Shown piece after piece: positions 33,869 through 41,392 of a stretch of 64,000 nucleotides of DNA. The stretch lies in assembly GCA_039030555.1 (NCBI GenBank), contig JBCCDY010000011.1, forward strand, positions 62,001 through 126,000, read 5' to 3'. The notes under the pieces are model-generated. The model saw only the letters and a list, made by a program, of their open reading frames with translations. It was not told the DNA's origin and did no database searches. Numbering within the stretch: position 1 is the stretch's first letter; every line of letters begins with the position of its first letter. The position numbers and the translations under genes are program-made. The stretch is from JBCCDY01 sp039030555 (GTDB taxonomy: Bacteria; Bacteroidota; Bacteroidia; Cytophagales; Cyclobacteriaceae).

Positions 33869-34509
33869 GTGTATTTAAAGAGAGGATCTACTCACTTTTG
33901 GAGCAGGCCGAACTTAAACCTGAAGCAACCGAAGAGCAGCTTACAACTGATCATTCTATTATAAAGGCTGCAGATTGTAAGACTATATATAATGCACTTG
34001 GGGGTCAGAAAGACTGGAAGGAGATCGAACCTTTTCTCTCTGATATAACCGTTTCTGGTACCCATATTTTCGTAGACGGCTATAAAGATTTCAATCGTTA
34101 TCGTTCGGAAACGATAAAAAGCGATCTGTATGACAGCTTTTCAGCATTTGATTTATCGAGCTATAAAAGATTTTGTAGAAATTTTGAAAAGGAATGTATT
34201 AAGTCCGGTGCCAACAGAAAAGACTGGACTTCTAAGACGGCAGAATATCATTTTGGAGATGCATCTGACCCAGGAGACTTTTATAAAAATGGTTCACCCC
34301 TATGGAAACTGAATGCATTCAGAAATCTTCTTTCCGATCATTATTATTCAGCAGGAAAGAAGTTTGTCAGAATATCAATTTATGATAACCTTATGATCAA
34401 TGGTTCATTAAATAGACTTGATAAGCTTTTGCTTACGTCCAATCCGGTTTCTGAACCTCCAATTATTAAATATTTATCCAGAAGGTTAGGACTGATCAAA
34501 CAGCTCTAA
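33865..34509 (+). CDS. Conserved hypothetical protein coupled to ndh
   Basis: 214 aa, soluble, no signal peptide and no motif I recognise. The composition is mixed and charged, with Ser/Tyr/Asp-rich middle parts (YKDFNRYRSETIKSDLYDSF) and a basic C-terminus (KYLSRRLGLIKQL). Its ATGA overlap with ndh points to a shared role or at least shared expression. It also overlaps the end of the convergent ypdA-like gene by 4 bp. Function unknown. Confidence 0.7.
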   Translation: MSVFKERIYSLLEQAELKPEATEEQLTTDHSIIKAADCKTIYNALGGQKDWKEIEPFLSDITVSGTHIFVDGYKDFNRYRSETIKSDLYDSFSAFDLSSYKRFCRNFEKECIKSGANRKDWTSKTAEYHFGDASDPGDFYKNGSPLWKLNAFRNLLSDHYYSAGKKFVRISIYDNLMINGSLNRLDKLLLTSNPVSEPPIIKYLSRRLGLIKQL

Positions 34510-35486
34510 ACTTCAGTTTTATGTTTTTTCAGGATATTATCTATAATTGTTTTAGCATGTATCCGGGAGTTCTCTATAAACCACTTATTGGTTTTTAGTC
34601 CGCCGCATACCACGCCAGCTAAATAAACATCTGCCTGATTAGTCTCGTTGGTACCTTCATTGTAACGAGGGGTTTTGTTTTCATCATTTTGAATTTCAAT
34701 ACCAATATCTTTTAGAAGCCCATAATTGATTTTATAGCCCGTCATAGCGAGTACGAAATCATTTTCTAAAATGAGTGCTCCTTCGGGAGTGCTCACTTCA
34801 ATTGAATCTTCGGTAATTTTGGTGATTTCCGAATTAAAATAGGCTTTAATGGAGCTTTCTTTGATCCTGTTTTCAATATCGGGTTTTACCCAATATTTGA
34901 CACTATTACTCAATTCTGGCTCTCTAATGATCATAGTTACATCAGCTCCCTTCCTGTAGGTTTCCAAGGCTACATCTACAGCAGAGTTTGCTGCTCCGAC
35001 AACAGCTATTTTTTGTTTAAAATAGGGATAGGGCTCATCATAGTAGTGTCTGACTTTTTCAAGGTTTTCGCCCGGAACGTTCATCATATAAGGAATATCG
35101 TAAAAGCCAGTGGAAACTATTATTGATTTGGCAGCATAAGATCCTTTATTCGTTTGAACGCTGTACTTATTTCCTTTTTCTACCTTTTCTGCACCTTCAT
35201 AAAGATTAATGTTAAGCTTCCAGGAACTAGCCACCCTGGTGTAATACTCCAAAGCTTCTGTCCTTGTTGGTTTTACGCCGTGTGAAATGAATGGCACTTC
35301 ACCTATCTCCAGTCGATCCGAAGTGGAAAAGAAAGTCATATTTTTTGGATAATTATATATGGAATTAACAAGCGATCCTTTTTCAAGTATTAGATAAGAA
35401 AGGTTATTTTTCTTCGCTTCAATTCCACAGGCTAATCCAATAGGGCCAGCACCAATTATGATGATATCAAAGTCATTTTCAGTCAT
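34506..35486 (-). CDS. ypdA: Putative bacillithiol disulfide reductase YpdA
   Basis: 326 aa flavoprotein. It has the FAD motif GAGPIGLACGIEAK, the NADP motif AVVGAANSAVDVALE and a C-terminal FAD contact with AGVVCGG. YpdA uses NADPH to reduce oxidised bacillithiol and completes the bacilliredoxin cycle. There is no CxxC of thioredoxin reductase, in line with YpdA. Together with the BrxA/B protein in the suf operon this shows that the organism probably makes bacillithiol, although bshA/B/C are not in the window. Confidence 0.88.
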   Translation of the reverse strand: MTENDFDIIIIGAGPIGLACGIEAKKNNLSYLILEKGSLVNSIYNYPKNMTFFSTSDRLEIGEVPFISHGVKPTRTEALEYYTRVASSWKLNINLYEGAEKVEKGNKYSVQTNKGSYAAKSIIVSTGFYDIPYMMNVPGENLEKVRHYYDEPYPYFKQKIAVVGAANSAVDVALETYRKGADVTMIIREPELSNSVKYWVKPDIENRIKESSIKAYFNSEITKITEDSIEVSTPEGALILENDFVLAMTGYKINYGLLKDIGIEIQNDENKTPRYNEGTNETNQADVYLAGVVCGGLKTNKWFIENSRIHAKTIIDNILKKHKTEV

Positions 35487-35591
35487 GTCTGTAATAGATC
35501 AAAGTTTATAATTTAATAACATACTGGGGAGTTGTAACGCTTTATGATAAGTCCTAACTTATGAGATATAATCAAAAAAATTCAATCAGTT

Positions 35592-36131
35592 ATGAAAAAC
35601 CTAGAAGCTTTATCTAAAGATCAAGTAAATGACACCAACGCGTCCATTTTTGATGATTTAAAATCAAAACTGAACATGGTACCCAATTTATACGCTACTA
35701 TTGCCAACTCCGGAGTGGCTCTAAAAGCTATTTTAGAATATGGAAATACCTTAGGTGGAGGTGAATTGAGTGGGAAAGAGGCAGAGCTTATCGCTTTGAC
35801 CATATCTCAAATGAACTCTTGCCACTATTGTCTTGCTGCACATACCGCATTGGGAAAGATGAACGGATTCTCCGAAGATGATACGAAAGCTATAAGAAAT
35901 GCTAATTATGATGGAGACGCTAAGCTTAAAGCATTAGCTACATTAACCAAAGATCTGGCTGAAAATAAGGGCCATGCCTCAGAAGAAAACGTTAAGGCTT
36001 TTTATGATGCAGGTTATAGTAAAGGAGCCTTAGTAGAAGTGGTTGGATTCATATCTATGAATGTATTTAACAATTATGTAAATAATTTTGCTGGAACAGA
36101 CATTGATTTTCCGAAAGCTCCTGAACTTTAA
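35592..36131 (+). CDS. AhpD-like/carboxymuconolactone decarboxylase-family protein
   Basis: 179 aa, all-helical. The CxxC in SCHYCLAAHTALG with the downstream His is the redox active site of AhpD-type alkylhydroperoxidases. Proteins of this group are peroxidase partners or simple thiol reductants. It diverges from ypdA with 105 bp between, so both may serve thiol redox balance. A terminator follows the stop. Confidence 0.87.
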   Translation: MKNLEALSKDQVNDTNASIFDDLKSKLNMVPNLYATIANSGVALKAILEYGNTLGGGELSGKEAELIALTISQMNSCHYCLAAHTALGKMNGFSEDDTKAIRNANYDGDAKLKALATLTKDLAENKGHASEENVKAFYDAGYSKGALVEVVGFISMNVFNNYVNNFAGTDIDFPKAPEL

Positions 36132-36158
36132 GCAAGATCAACTGTTTTTAAGTTTATT

Positions 36159-36185
36159 AAGGCCTTTGATTAGGCCTTTTTTTAT
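36159..36185 (+). terminator. Intrinsic terminator
   Basis: AAGGCC/GGCCTT with loop TTTGATTA and a run of T. It closes the AhpD-like gene just before the next gene starts. Confidence 0.82.
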
Positions 36186-36193
36186 ACACGCCA

Positions 36194-37060
36194 TTGAATA
36201 GTTCAAATACCAAGTTGTTGAAAAGGCTTATTGTTGGCTCTTTCAGTTACATAACATTAGCATACTTAATGTCAGGTTGTCTTCAATTTCGAATGAGTGA
36301 ATCCAAAGCACGAGATTACTATTCGAAAGAACCAAAACAACCAGAATTCCGAACATATCATGTTGGAGATCAAAAGATTAATTTTGTTGAACAGGGTAGC
36401 GATACGTCAAGAATGGTTCTGTTCGTTCATGGATCCCCGGGATCATGGAGTGCATTCAGTGATTACTTCAAAGACGAAAGACTCTCAGATTATAGAATTA
36501 TTTCTGTAGACCGGCCAGGCTTTGGATATTCAGATTTCGGCTGGGCTGAGCCTTCATTACAGAAACAAGCCGAGTATTTGAAACCAATTTTAGAGATGAA
36601 TGGAAATACTCAAAAACCAGTATTGGTAGGCCACTCTTTGGGCGGCCCAGTCATTGCAAAGATGGCTATGGAGTATCCGGAACTAACGGGTTCTCTTATT
36701 TATTTGGCTTCTTCCGTAGATCCGGAACTAGAACCTTCAAATTGGTATAGGTACATTCTGAAATTTCCTTTAATCAATTATCTCATTCCAACTTCTTTTC
36801 GGGTTAGTAATGACGAGATTTTACCTCTGAAAGGCGAGCTGGAAAAAATGCTTCCGGATTGGAAAACGATTAAAAGCCCATCAGTGGTTATTCACGGAGT
36901 GAAAGATGATCTTGTTCCTGTTGGTAACGCTGATTTTATAGCTAAAAAGTCAGTCAAAAGCGATGTTGAACTTATTAAATTGGAAAATACCAATCATTTT
37001 ATCCCATGGAGCCATAAAGAGCTCATTACGAGAAAAATACTGGAGCAATTGAATAACTAA
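36194..37060 (+). CDS. Lipoprotein alpha/beta hydrolase
   Basis: 288 aa. The TTG start is needed to include a full signal peptide with lipobox LMSGC (Cys 29). The mature part is an alpha/beta hydrolase with the oxyanion HGSPGSWSAF, the nucleophile elbow GHSLGG and a late His in TNHFIPW. It probably acts as an esterase at the cell envelope. It lies 8 bp after the terminator of the preceding gene, so its promoter must overlap that region. Confidence 0.83.
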   Translation: MNSSNTKLLKRLIVGSFSYITLAYLMSGCLQFRMSESKARDYYSKEPKQPEFRTYHVGDQKINFVEQGSDTSRMVLFVHGSPGSWSAFSDYFKDERLSDYRIISVDRPGFGYSDFGWAEPSLQKQAEYLKPILEMNGNTQKPVLVGHSLGGPVIAKMAMEYPELTGSLIYLASSVDPELEPSNWYRYILKFPLINYLIPTSFRVSNDEILPLKGELEKMLPDWKTIKSPSVVIHGVKDDLVPVGNADFIAKKSVKSDVELIKLENTNHFIPWSHKELITRKILEQLNN

Positions 37061-37073
37061 TCCTGAATGATTC

Positions 37074-37721
37074 TTAATGGCTTAATAGTTCTGCGAAAAG
37101 TTTTAGATACTGTGTAGAGTTTTCCTCGACTTTAGTGTAATCTTCCAGAGGACTTTTTGCTGAAATTTTTAAAAACTGAAGATTGCTTAAAATTTTTTTC
37201 AAATCGTCAACTTCTAGGGTATCAATGGAAATGTAGCCTGGATCTCCGAGATCATGGCACCATCGATCCATTCCAGAATAAAGCAATAGGTTTTTTCCAG
37301 TTATTTCAGAACAATCATGAATAAGCTTTTGTAGAACATTTTGAGCTAAGTGCCCTTCCATTTGTAGGGTGAAAGAAAAGTAATGTCCCCACCAGAAAAT
37401 AGTCCTGTAAAGAAATAGATTTTCTTTAGTGCTTAATCTCGGGTAATCCAAGACCAAGTAGGGAAGGAGCCTATAATTTTCTCCTTTGGAAATTTTCCCA
37501 GCTTTGATCAGTGTTTTTTCTGGGAATTTGTATCCAGACGATTGTACAAGCCTTACGAGAGATTGCTCTGTCTCAGACAATATGGATTCCATTTTTTTGA
37601 TCAATTGCGATTTCGTGACCAGAAAATCAGTATCCATTAAAAACCCCAACTCTTTTGAAGTCAGGGTTTCGATTTTTTCAATGTTCTGTTTTTTCACCAC
37701 CGTATAAGAGCAGAAGCCCAA
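37074..37721 (-). CDS. Hypothetical protein coupled to a FabH-like synthase
   Basis: 215 aa, soluble, no recognised domain. Aromatic residues cluster in the middle (FLYRTIFWWGHYFSFTLQME). The predicted start overlaps the end of the upstream FabH-like gene by 28 bp, or begins at an internal Met (MDTDFLV) after it, so it is translationally linked. It ends 13 bp from the convergent lipoprotein hydrolase gene. Nothing more can be said about function. Confidence 0.62.
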   Translation of the reverse strand: MGFCSYTVVKKQNIEKIETLTSKELGFLMDTDFLVTKSQLIKKMESILSETEQSLVRLVQSSGYKFPEKTLIKAGKISKGENYRLLPYLVLDYPRLSTKENLFLYRTIFWWGHYFSFTLQMEGHLAQNVLQKLIHDCSEITGKNLLLYSGMDRWCHDLGDPGYISIDTLEVDDLKKILSNLQFLKISAKSPLEDYTKVEENSTQYLKLFAELLSH

Positions 37722-38698
37722 GTAAATCCGCTACCAAAAGCGGCTAAGCAGATTAAGTCACCTTCCTTTATTTTACCTGCGGCTCTGGCTTCGCATAACC
37801 CAATAGGGATCGAAGCGGCAGTTGTATTCCCATATTTCATTATGGTATTAAATACTTTTTCCTCAGGAATTCTCATTTTTTGCTGAATGAACTGCGAGAT
37901 ACGGAGGTTAGCCTGATGGGGTAAGAGCAAATCAATATCTTCCACGGAAAGGCCATTCTCATCTAATGCTTCCTTAATAACTTCCTGGAACCTCACCACA
38001 GCGTTTTTAAATACGAATTGACCATTCATTACAGGAAAAGCAGAACCTCCCGGCTCGTACATCTCCATAGAAGCCCTTTCTTTTTTATAAAACCCTGGGT
38101 CAAGCACAGCTAGTTCTTCAGCATGTTCTCCTTGGCTATGCAAATGTGTAGAAAGTACCCCTTTATCTTCTTCATCCGTAGCAGAAACCACTATTGCACC
38201 GGCACCATCTCCAAAAATGACGGCTACATGCCTTCCATGATCACTAAAGTCTAAACCTCCAGAATGAATCTCAGAACCGACCAAGAGTATATTTTTATAC
38301 ATGCCTGTTTTGATAAACTGGTCGGCAACGGAAAGTCCATAAACGAATCCACTGCACTGCGCACGAATATCCAAGGCTGCAATATTTCGAAACGGTAGTG
38401 ATCTTTGCAGAAGCACACCATCGCCTGGGAAAACATAATCGGGACTTAATGTACCGTATATAATTAGGTCTATATCTTCGGCACCTAGTTTTGCATCATC
38501 TAATGCTTTTTTCGTAGCCTCGACTGCTAACTGGTAATTCATGACATCTTCACCAGGAACTACATGCCTTCGTTCCTGGATACCTGTCCTTTCAATGATC
38601 CATTCATTGGTGGTATTCATGCGTTGCGATAGTTCTTCGTTTGTTACAACATTATCGGGTACATAAAAACCCATTCCTGCGATCTTTGATCTTTTCAT
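37694..38698 (-). CDS. 3-oxoacyl-ACP synthase III (FabH-like)
   Basis: 334 aa thiolase fold. The catalytic triad is visible: Cys in DIRAQCSGFVYGL, His in LLPHQANLRI and Asn in KYGNTTAASIPIG. The first motif TNEWIIERTGIQERR is that of FabH. The enzyme condenses an acyl-CoA with malonyl-ACP. Since a core fabH usually clusters with plsX, this one may be a second copy for a special lipid (for example an aryl polyene or odd-chain acid), which cannot be decided here. Confidence 0.87.
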   Translation of the reverse strand: MKRSKIAGMGFYVPDNVVTNEELSQRMNTTNEWIIERTGIQERRHVVPGEDVMNYQLAVEATKKALDDAKLGAEDIDLIIYGTLSPDYVFPGDGVLLQRSLPFRNIAALDIRAQCSGFVYGLSVADQFIKTGMYKNILLVGSEIHSGGLDFSDHGRHVAVIFGDGAGAIVVSATDEEDKGVLSTHLHSQGEHAEELAVLDPGFYKKERASMEMYEPGGSAFPVMNGQFVFKNAVVRFQEVIKEALDENGLSVEDIDLLLPHQANLRISQFIQQKMRIPEEKVFNTIMKYGNTTAASIPIGLCEARAAGKIKEGDLICLAAFGSGFTWASALIRW

Positions 38699-38965
38699 TT
38701 AGTAAATAGTTCGATTGTTATTCATTTCAGTAATTATTAGACCTCAATCCTTTTTTCAGGATGAAGGTTTCAACTGATTTTTAAGGAGAGTCAGAATAAG
38801 AAAAAAATACCACTTAGTCCTGACCGGACTTTTTCAATTGATGCGGCAAAATAATCAAAAAGGGAAAAGTAGGAAACTGAAAATTCTGATTTATGAAGTA
38901 AAGCTTATAAAAACACTCAAAATCATGTTTTTTATGGAAACCCAGGGTTTAAAGATCAGTTTCTT

Positions 38966-39637
38966 TCAATCGAACAGGGTATAATTTCCCTTTTGATTGG
39001 CAGGAGGTATATGATGAATGAGCTGTGGGTTATCCAATTGCGCATTTTCAATTTGAGGGGTAACGGAGTAAGATTCATATTGTAGACTTCTACTCACTTC
39101 TGCAAATTTTTGGATAGATGAAGCATCCGAATTAAGCCAGTCTTCTAGTTTATCCAAAGTTATAATGAGTGGAAAGGAGGATTTGTAGTACTCATTTTCC
39201 GGGTGATTTGTATCGAATAAGATCCTGAAAATGGTGATCATATTTTCTGAATTATTCTCATAACTCTCTTGAATTGCTGCAAGAGCAAAAGGTTCGTAGG
39301 TCTTTTGCGTAAACCGAAAAGGTATCTTTTCATTTTTCCCTATTAATTTCCATAGATAAAAGCCATCTGCTGGTATAATACATTTCTTTGATCTTTTTAA
39401 AATTGAATCGGCCTTTTGAATATCGATTCCAATTTGTTTCTGGCTTAACGTTTTTCCGTTAGCCCACTCCGGGGTGTTTCCCCAGAAAAAATCACTTACT
39501 AAACTTCCATTTTGATCAATAACTAAACACTCTTGCGTAGGTGCTATGTTGTAACGTGCTTTATAATTTACTTCGGGCTCTATCTTGAAAAAATCCGAAA
39601 AATCTTTTTTCGGTATTGATAATGAATATCGATTCAT
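38966..39637 (-). CDS. SRAP (YedK/HMCES)-like protein lacking catalytic residues
   Basis: 223 aa SRAP fold with well-kept landmarks (RYNIAPTQECLVI, FFWGNTPEW, IIPADGFYLWK). Active SRAP proteins use Cys2 to trap abasic sites in single-stranded DNA, helped by Asn, Glu and His. Here the protein begins MNRYSLS (no MCGR), the Asn of INAR-ET is Asp (IDIQKAD), the Glu of GFYEW is Leu (GFYLW) and the His of HDRxP is lost (KSSFP). So it should not crosslink to DNA by the known route. It may bind DNA or act as a regulator. The start is supported by the good N-terminal alignment. Confidence 0.85.
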   Translation of the reverse strand: MNRYSLSIPKKDFSDFFKIEPEVNYKARYNIAPTQECLVIDQNGSLVSDFFWGNTPEWANGKTLSQKQIGIDIQKADSILKRSKKCIIPADGFYLWKLIGKNEKIPFRFTQKTYEPFALAAIQESYENNSENMITIFRILFDTNHPENEYYKSSFPLIITLDKLEDWLNSDASSIQKFAEVSRSLQYESYSVTPQIENAQLDNPQLIHHIPPANQKGNYTLFD

Positions 39638-39772
39638 AGCTTTGCTTTAATAAGGAATCTTTTTTCAATTTACTAAAGGGAATTTCCCTGTGGAAAAAAA
39701 TTAGTTTGTTTGCGGCTTCTTATTTTATTTTTATTCTTTGTTCGAATTTTTATAATCACCGTCAGGTATTGA

Positions 39773-40576
39773 ATGAATATTTTCGAGAAATTAGTTTTTT
39801 TTACAGATAAAATAGATGTAGGAGGTAAGACTCCCGTTTTAATAGCGGGGCCTTGTGTAATTGAAAACGAAGAGCTTTGTCTTCAGGTTGCTGAAGAAAT
39901 GAAGTCAATTTCAATTGAATTAGGTTTCAACTATATCTTTAAATCATCTTTTGACAAGGCCAACAGAACTTCGAGGGAATCTTTTAGATCTCTTGGGTTT
40001 GAAAAATCACTAAGTATTCTTGAGAAGGTTAGAGAGACGGTAAAAGTTCCACTTATAACCGATGTGCATGAGTCTTATCAGGTAAAAGAAGTGTCGTCTG
40101 TTATAGATGTAATACAGATACCTGCATTTTTGTGCCGACAGACCGATTTATTAAGAGCCAGTGGAGAATCGGGAAAAGCGGTGAATATTAAAAAGGGGCA
40201 ATTTATGGCGCCAGACGATATGAAATATGCTGTTAAAAAAGTGACAGACACGGGAAATTTCAATGTGACTCTAACAGAGCGGGGAACGACTTTTGGATAT
40301 AATAATTTAGTAGTCGATTTTCGTTCGATACCAATTATGAGACAATATTCACCTGTTATATTTGACGTAACCCATAGTGTTCAGATGCCTGGAGGTGGTG
40401 AAGGTAAGTCTAGCGGGAAGCGAGAGTTCGCGCCGTATTTAGCTAAGGCGGCAGCTGCAGTGGGTGTTGATGGTTTCTTTATTGAAACCCATCCTGAGCC
40501 TGAGAAGGCTTTGAGTGACGGTCCAAATATGATTCCGTTGGGAGATATGAAGGAGTTTTTGAAAGATTTAATTTAA
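39773..40576 (+). CDS. kdsA: 3-deoxy-8-phosphooctulonate synthase
   Basis: 267 aa. It condenses PEP with arabinose 5-phosphate to Kdo 8-phosphate, the precursor of the lipopolysaccharide inner core. Motifs are IAGPCVIENEELC, FKSSFDKANRTS, IQIPAFLCRQTDL and the C-terminal VDGFFIETHPEP. The presence of the Cys in AGPC is typical of the metal-containing type. The gene opens the polysaccharide locus; its stop overlaps the next start by 1 bp (TAATG). Confidence 0.94.
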   Translation: MNIFEKLVFFTDKIDVGGKTPVLIAGPCVIENEELCLQVAEEMKSISIELGFNYIFKSSFDKANRTSRESFRSLGFEKSLSILEKVRETVKVPLITDVHESYQVKEVSSVIDVIQIPAFLCRQTDLLRASGESGKAVNIKKGQFMAPDDMKYAVKKVTDTGNFNVTLTERGTTFGYNNLVVDFRSIPIMRQYSPVIFDVTHSVQMPGGGEGKSSGKREFAPYLAKAAAAVGVDGFFIETHPEPEKALSDGPNMIPLGDMKEFLKDLI

Positions 40577-41385
40577 TGCTCTGTTCATACGTAACTAAAA
40601 CCTTTCTTTTTTTATTAATGATACTTGTTTTCTCTTCATGTATAACAAGAAAGCAACTATTATACCTTCAATATGAAAATGAGATAGATAATCTGGAAGA
40701 GTTTCCAAAAGATTCTATTCTTAGAACCCATGACTTAAAGATAAGGGAGTATCGTATTCAACCACTGGATATCCTCTCAATTACATTTGAAAGCCTTACA
40801 GATGAAGAATTTGACTTTTTTTCTAAGATTAATGAAAATAATCAAATAGGAGCGGGTAATGCCAACAACTTGGCTTTGCAGGGTGTGGTAGTAGATTCTG
40901 AAGGAAATATTGAATACCCTGTCACAGGCAAAGTGAATCTTGAGGGACTAACTATATTTGAAGCGGAGTCTATGTTAACATCAATAGCGAAGAAATACCT
41001 TGAAGATCCGGTTGTAAGGGTTAGATTACTTAATTTTAGATTTACCGTTCTAGGCGAGGTTAATAATGAACAAGTAGTAAACTCTATTAATACAAGGATT
41101 ACGTTTATGGAAGCGATCGGTTTGGCAGGAGGATTTGGAGAACTTGCGGACAGGAGTAGTGTAAAAGTTATAAGACAATCAGGCTCTTCAAGTGAAGTGT
41201 TCTATATAAACCCTCTAGAGGAAAGATTTATAGAATCAAATTTTTATTATGTTCAGCAGAATGATATAATTATTGTTGCACCTAATAAACAAAGGACTTT
41301 CAGGAATTATTTTGGACAAAACCTTGGTGTATTCACTGCAGCAGTATCAGTAGTTACTTTGTTTATCACCATTTTGACTTTATAG
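40576..41385 (+). CDS. Polysaccharide export lipoprotein (Wza-like)
   Basis: 269 aa. It has a lipobox FSSC (residues about 16-19) followed by a Poly_export domain (YRIQPLDILSITF) and SLBB-type repeat (FTVLGEVNNEQ). A C-terminal hydrophobic segment (FTAAVSVVTLFITILTL) is typical of Bacteroidota members. These outer-membrane proteins form the channel through which capsular or exopolysaccharide leaves the cell. It is followed at 8 bp by the Wzc-like kinase, the normal pairing. Confidence 0.9.
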   Translation: MLCSYVTKTFLFLLMILVFSSCITRKQLLYLQYENEIDNLEEFPKDSILRTHDLKIREYRIQPLDILSITFESLTDEEFDFFSKINENNQIGAGNANNLALQGVVVDSEGNIEYPVTGKVNLEGLTIFEAESMLTSIAKKYLEDPVVRVRLLNFRFTVLGEVNNEQVVNSINTRITFMEAIGLAGGFGELADRSSVKVIRQSGSSSEVFYINPLEERFIESNFYYVQQNDIIIVAPNKQRTFRNYFGQNLGVFTAAVSVVTLFITILTL

Positions 41386-41392
41386 ATTTGGT

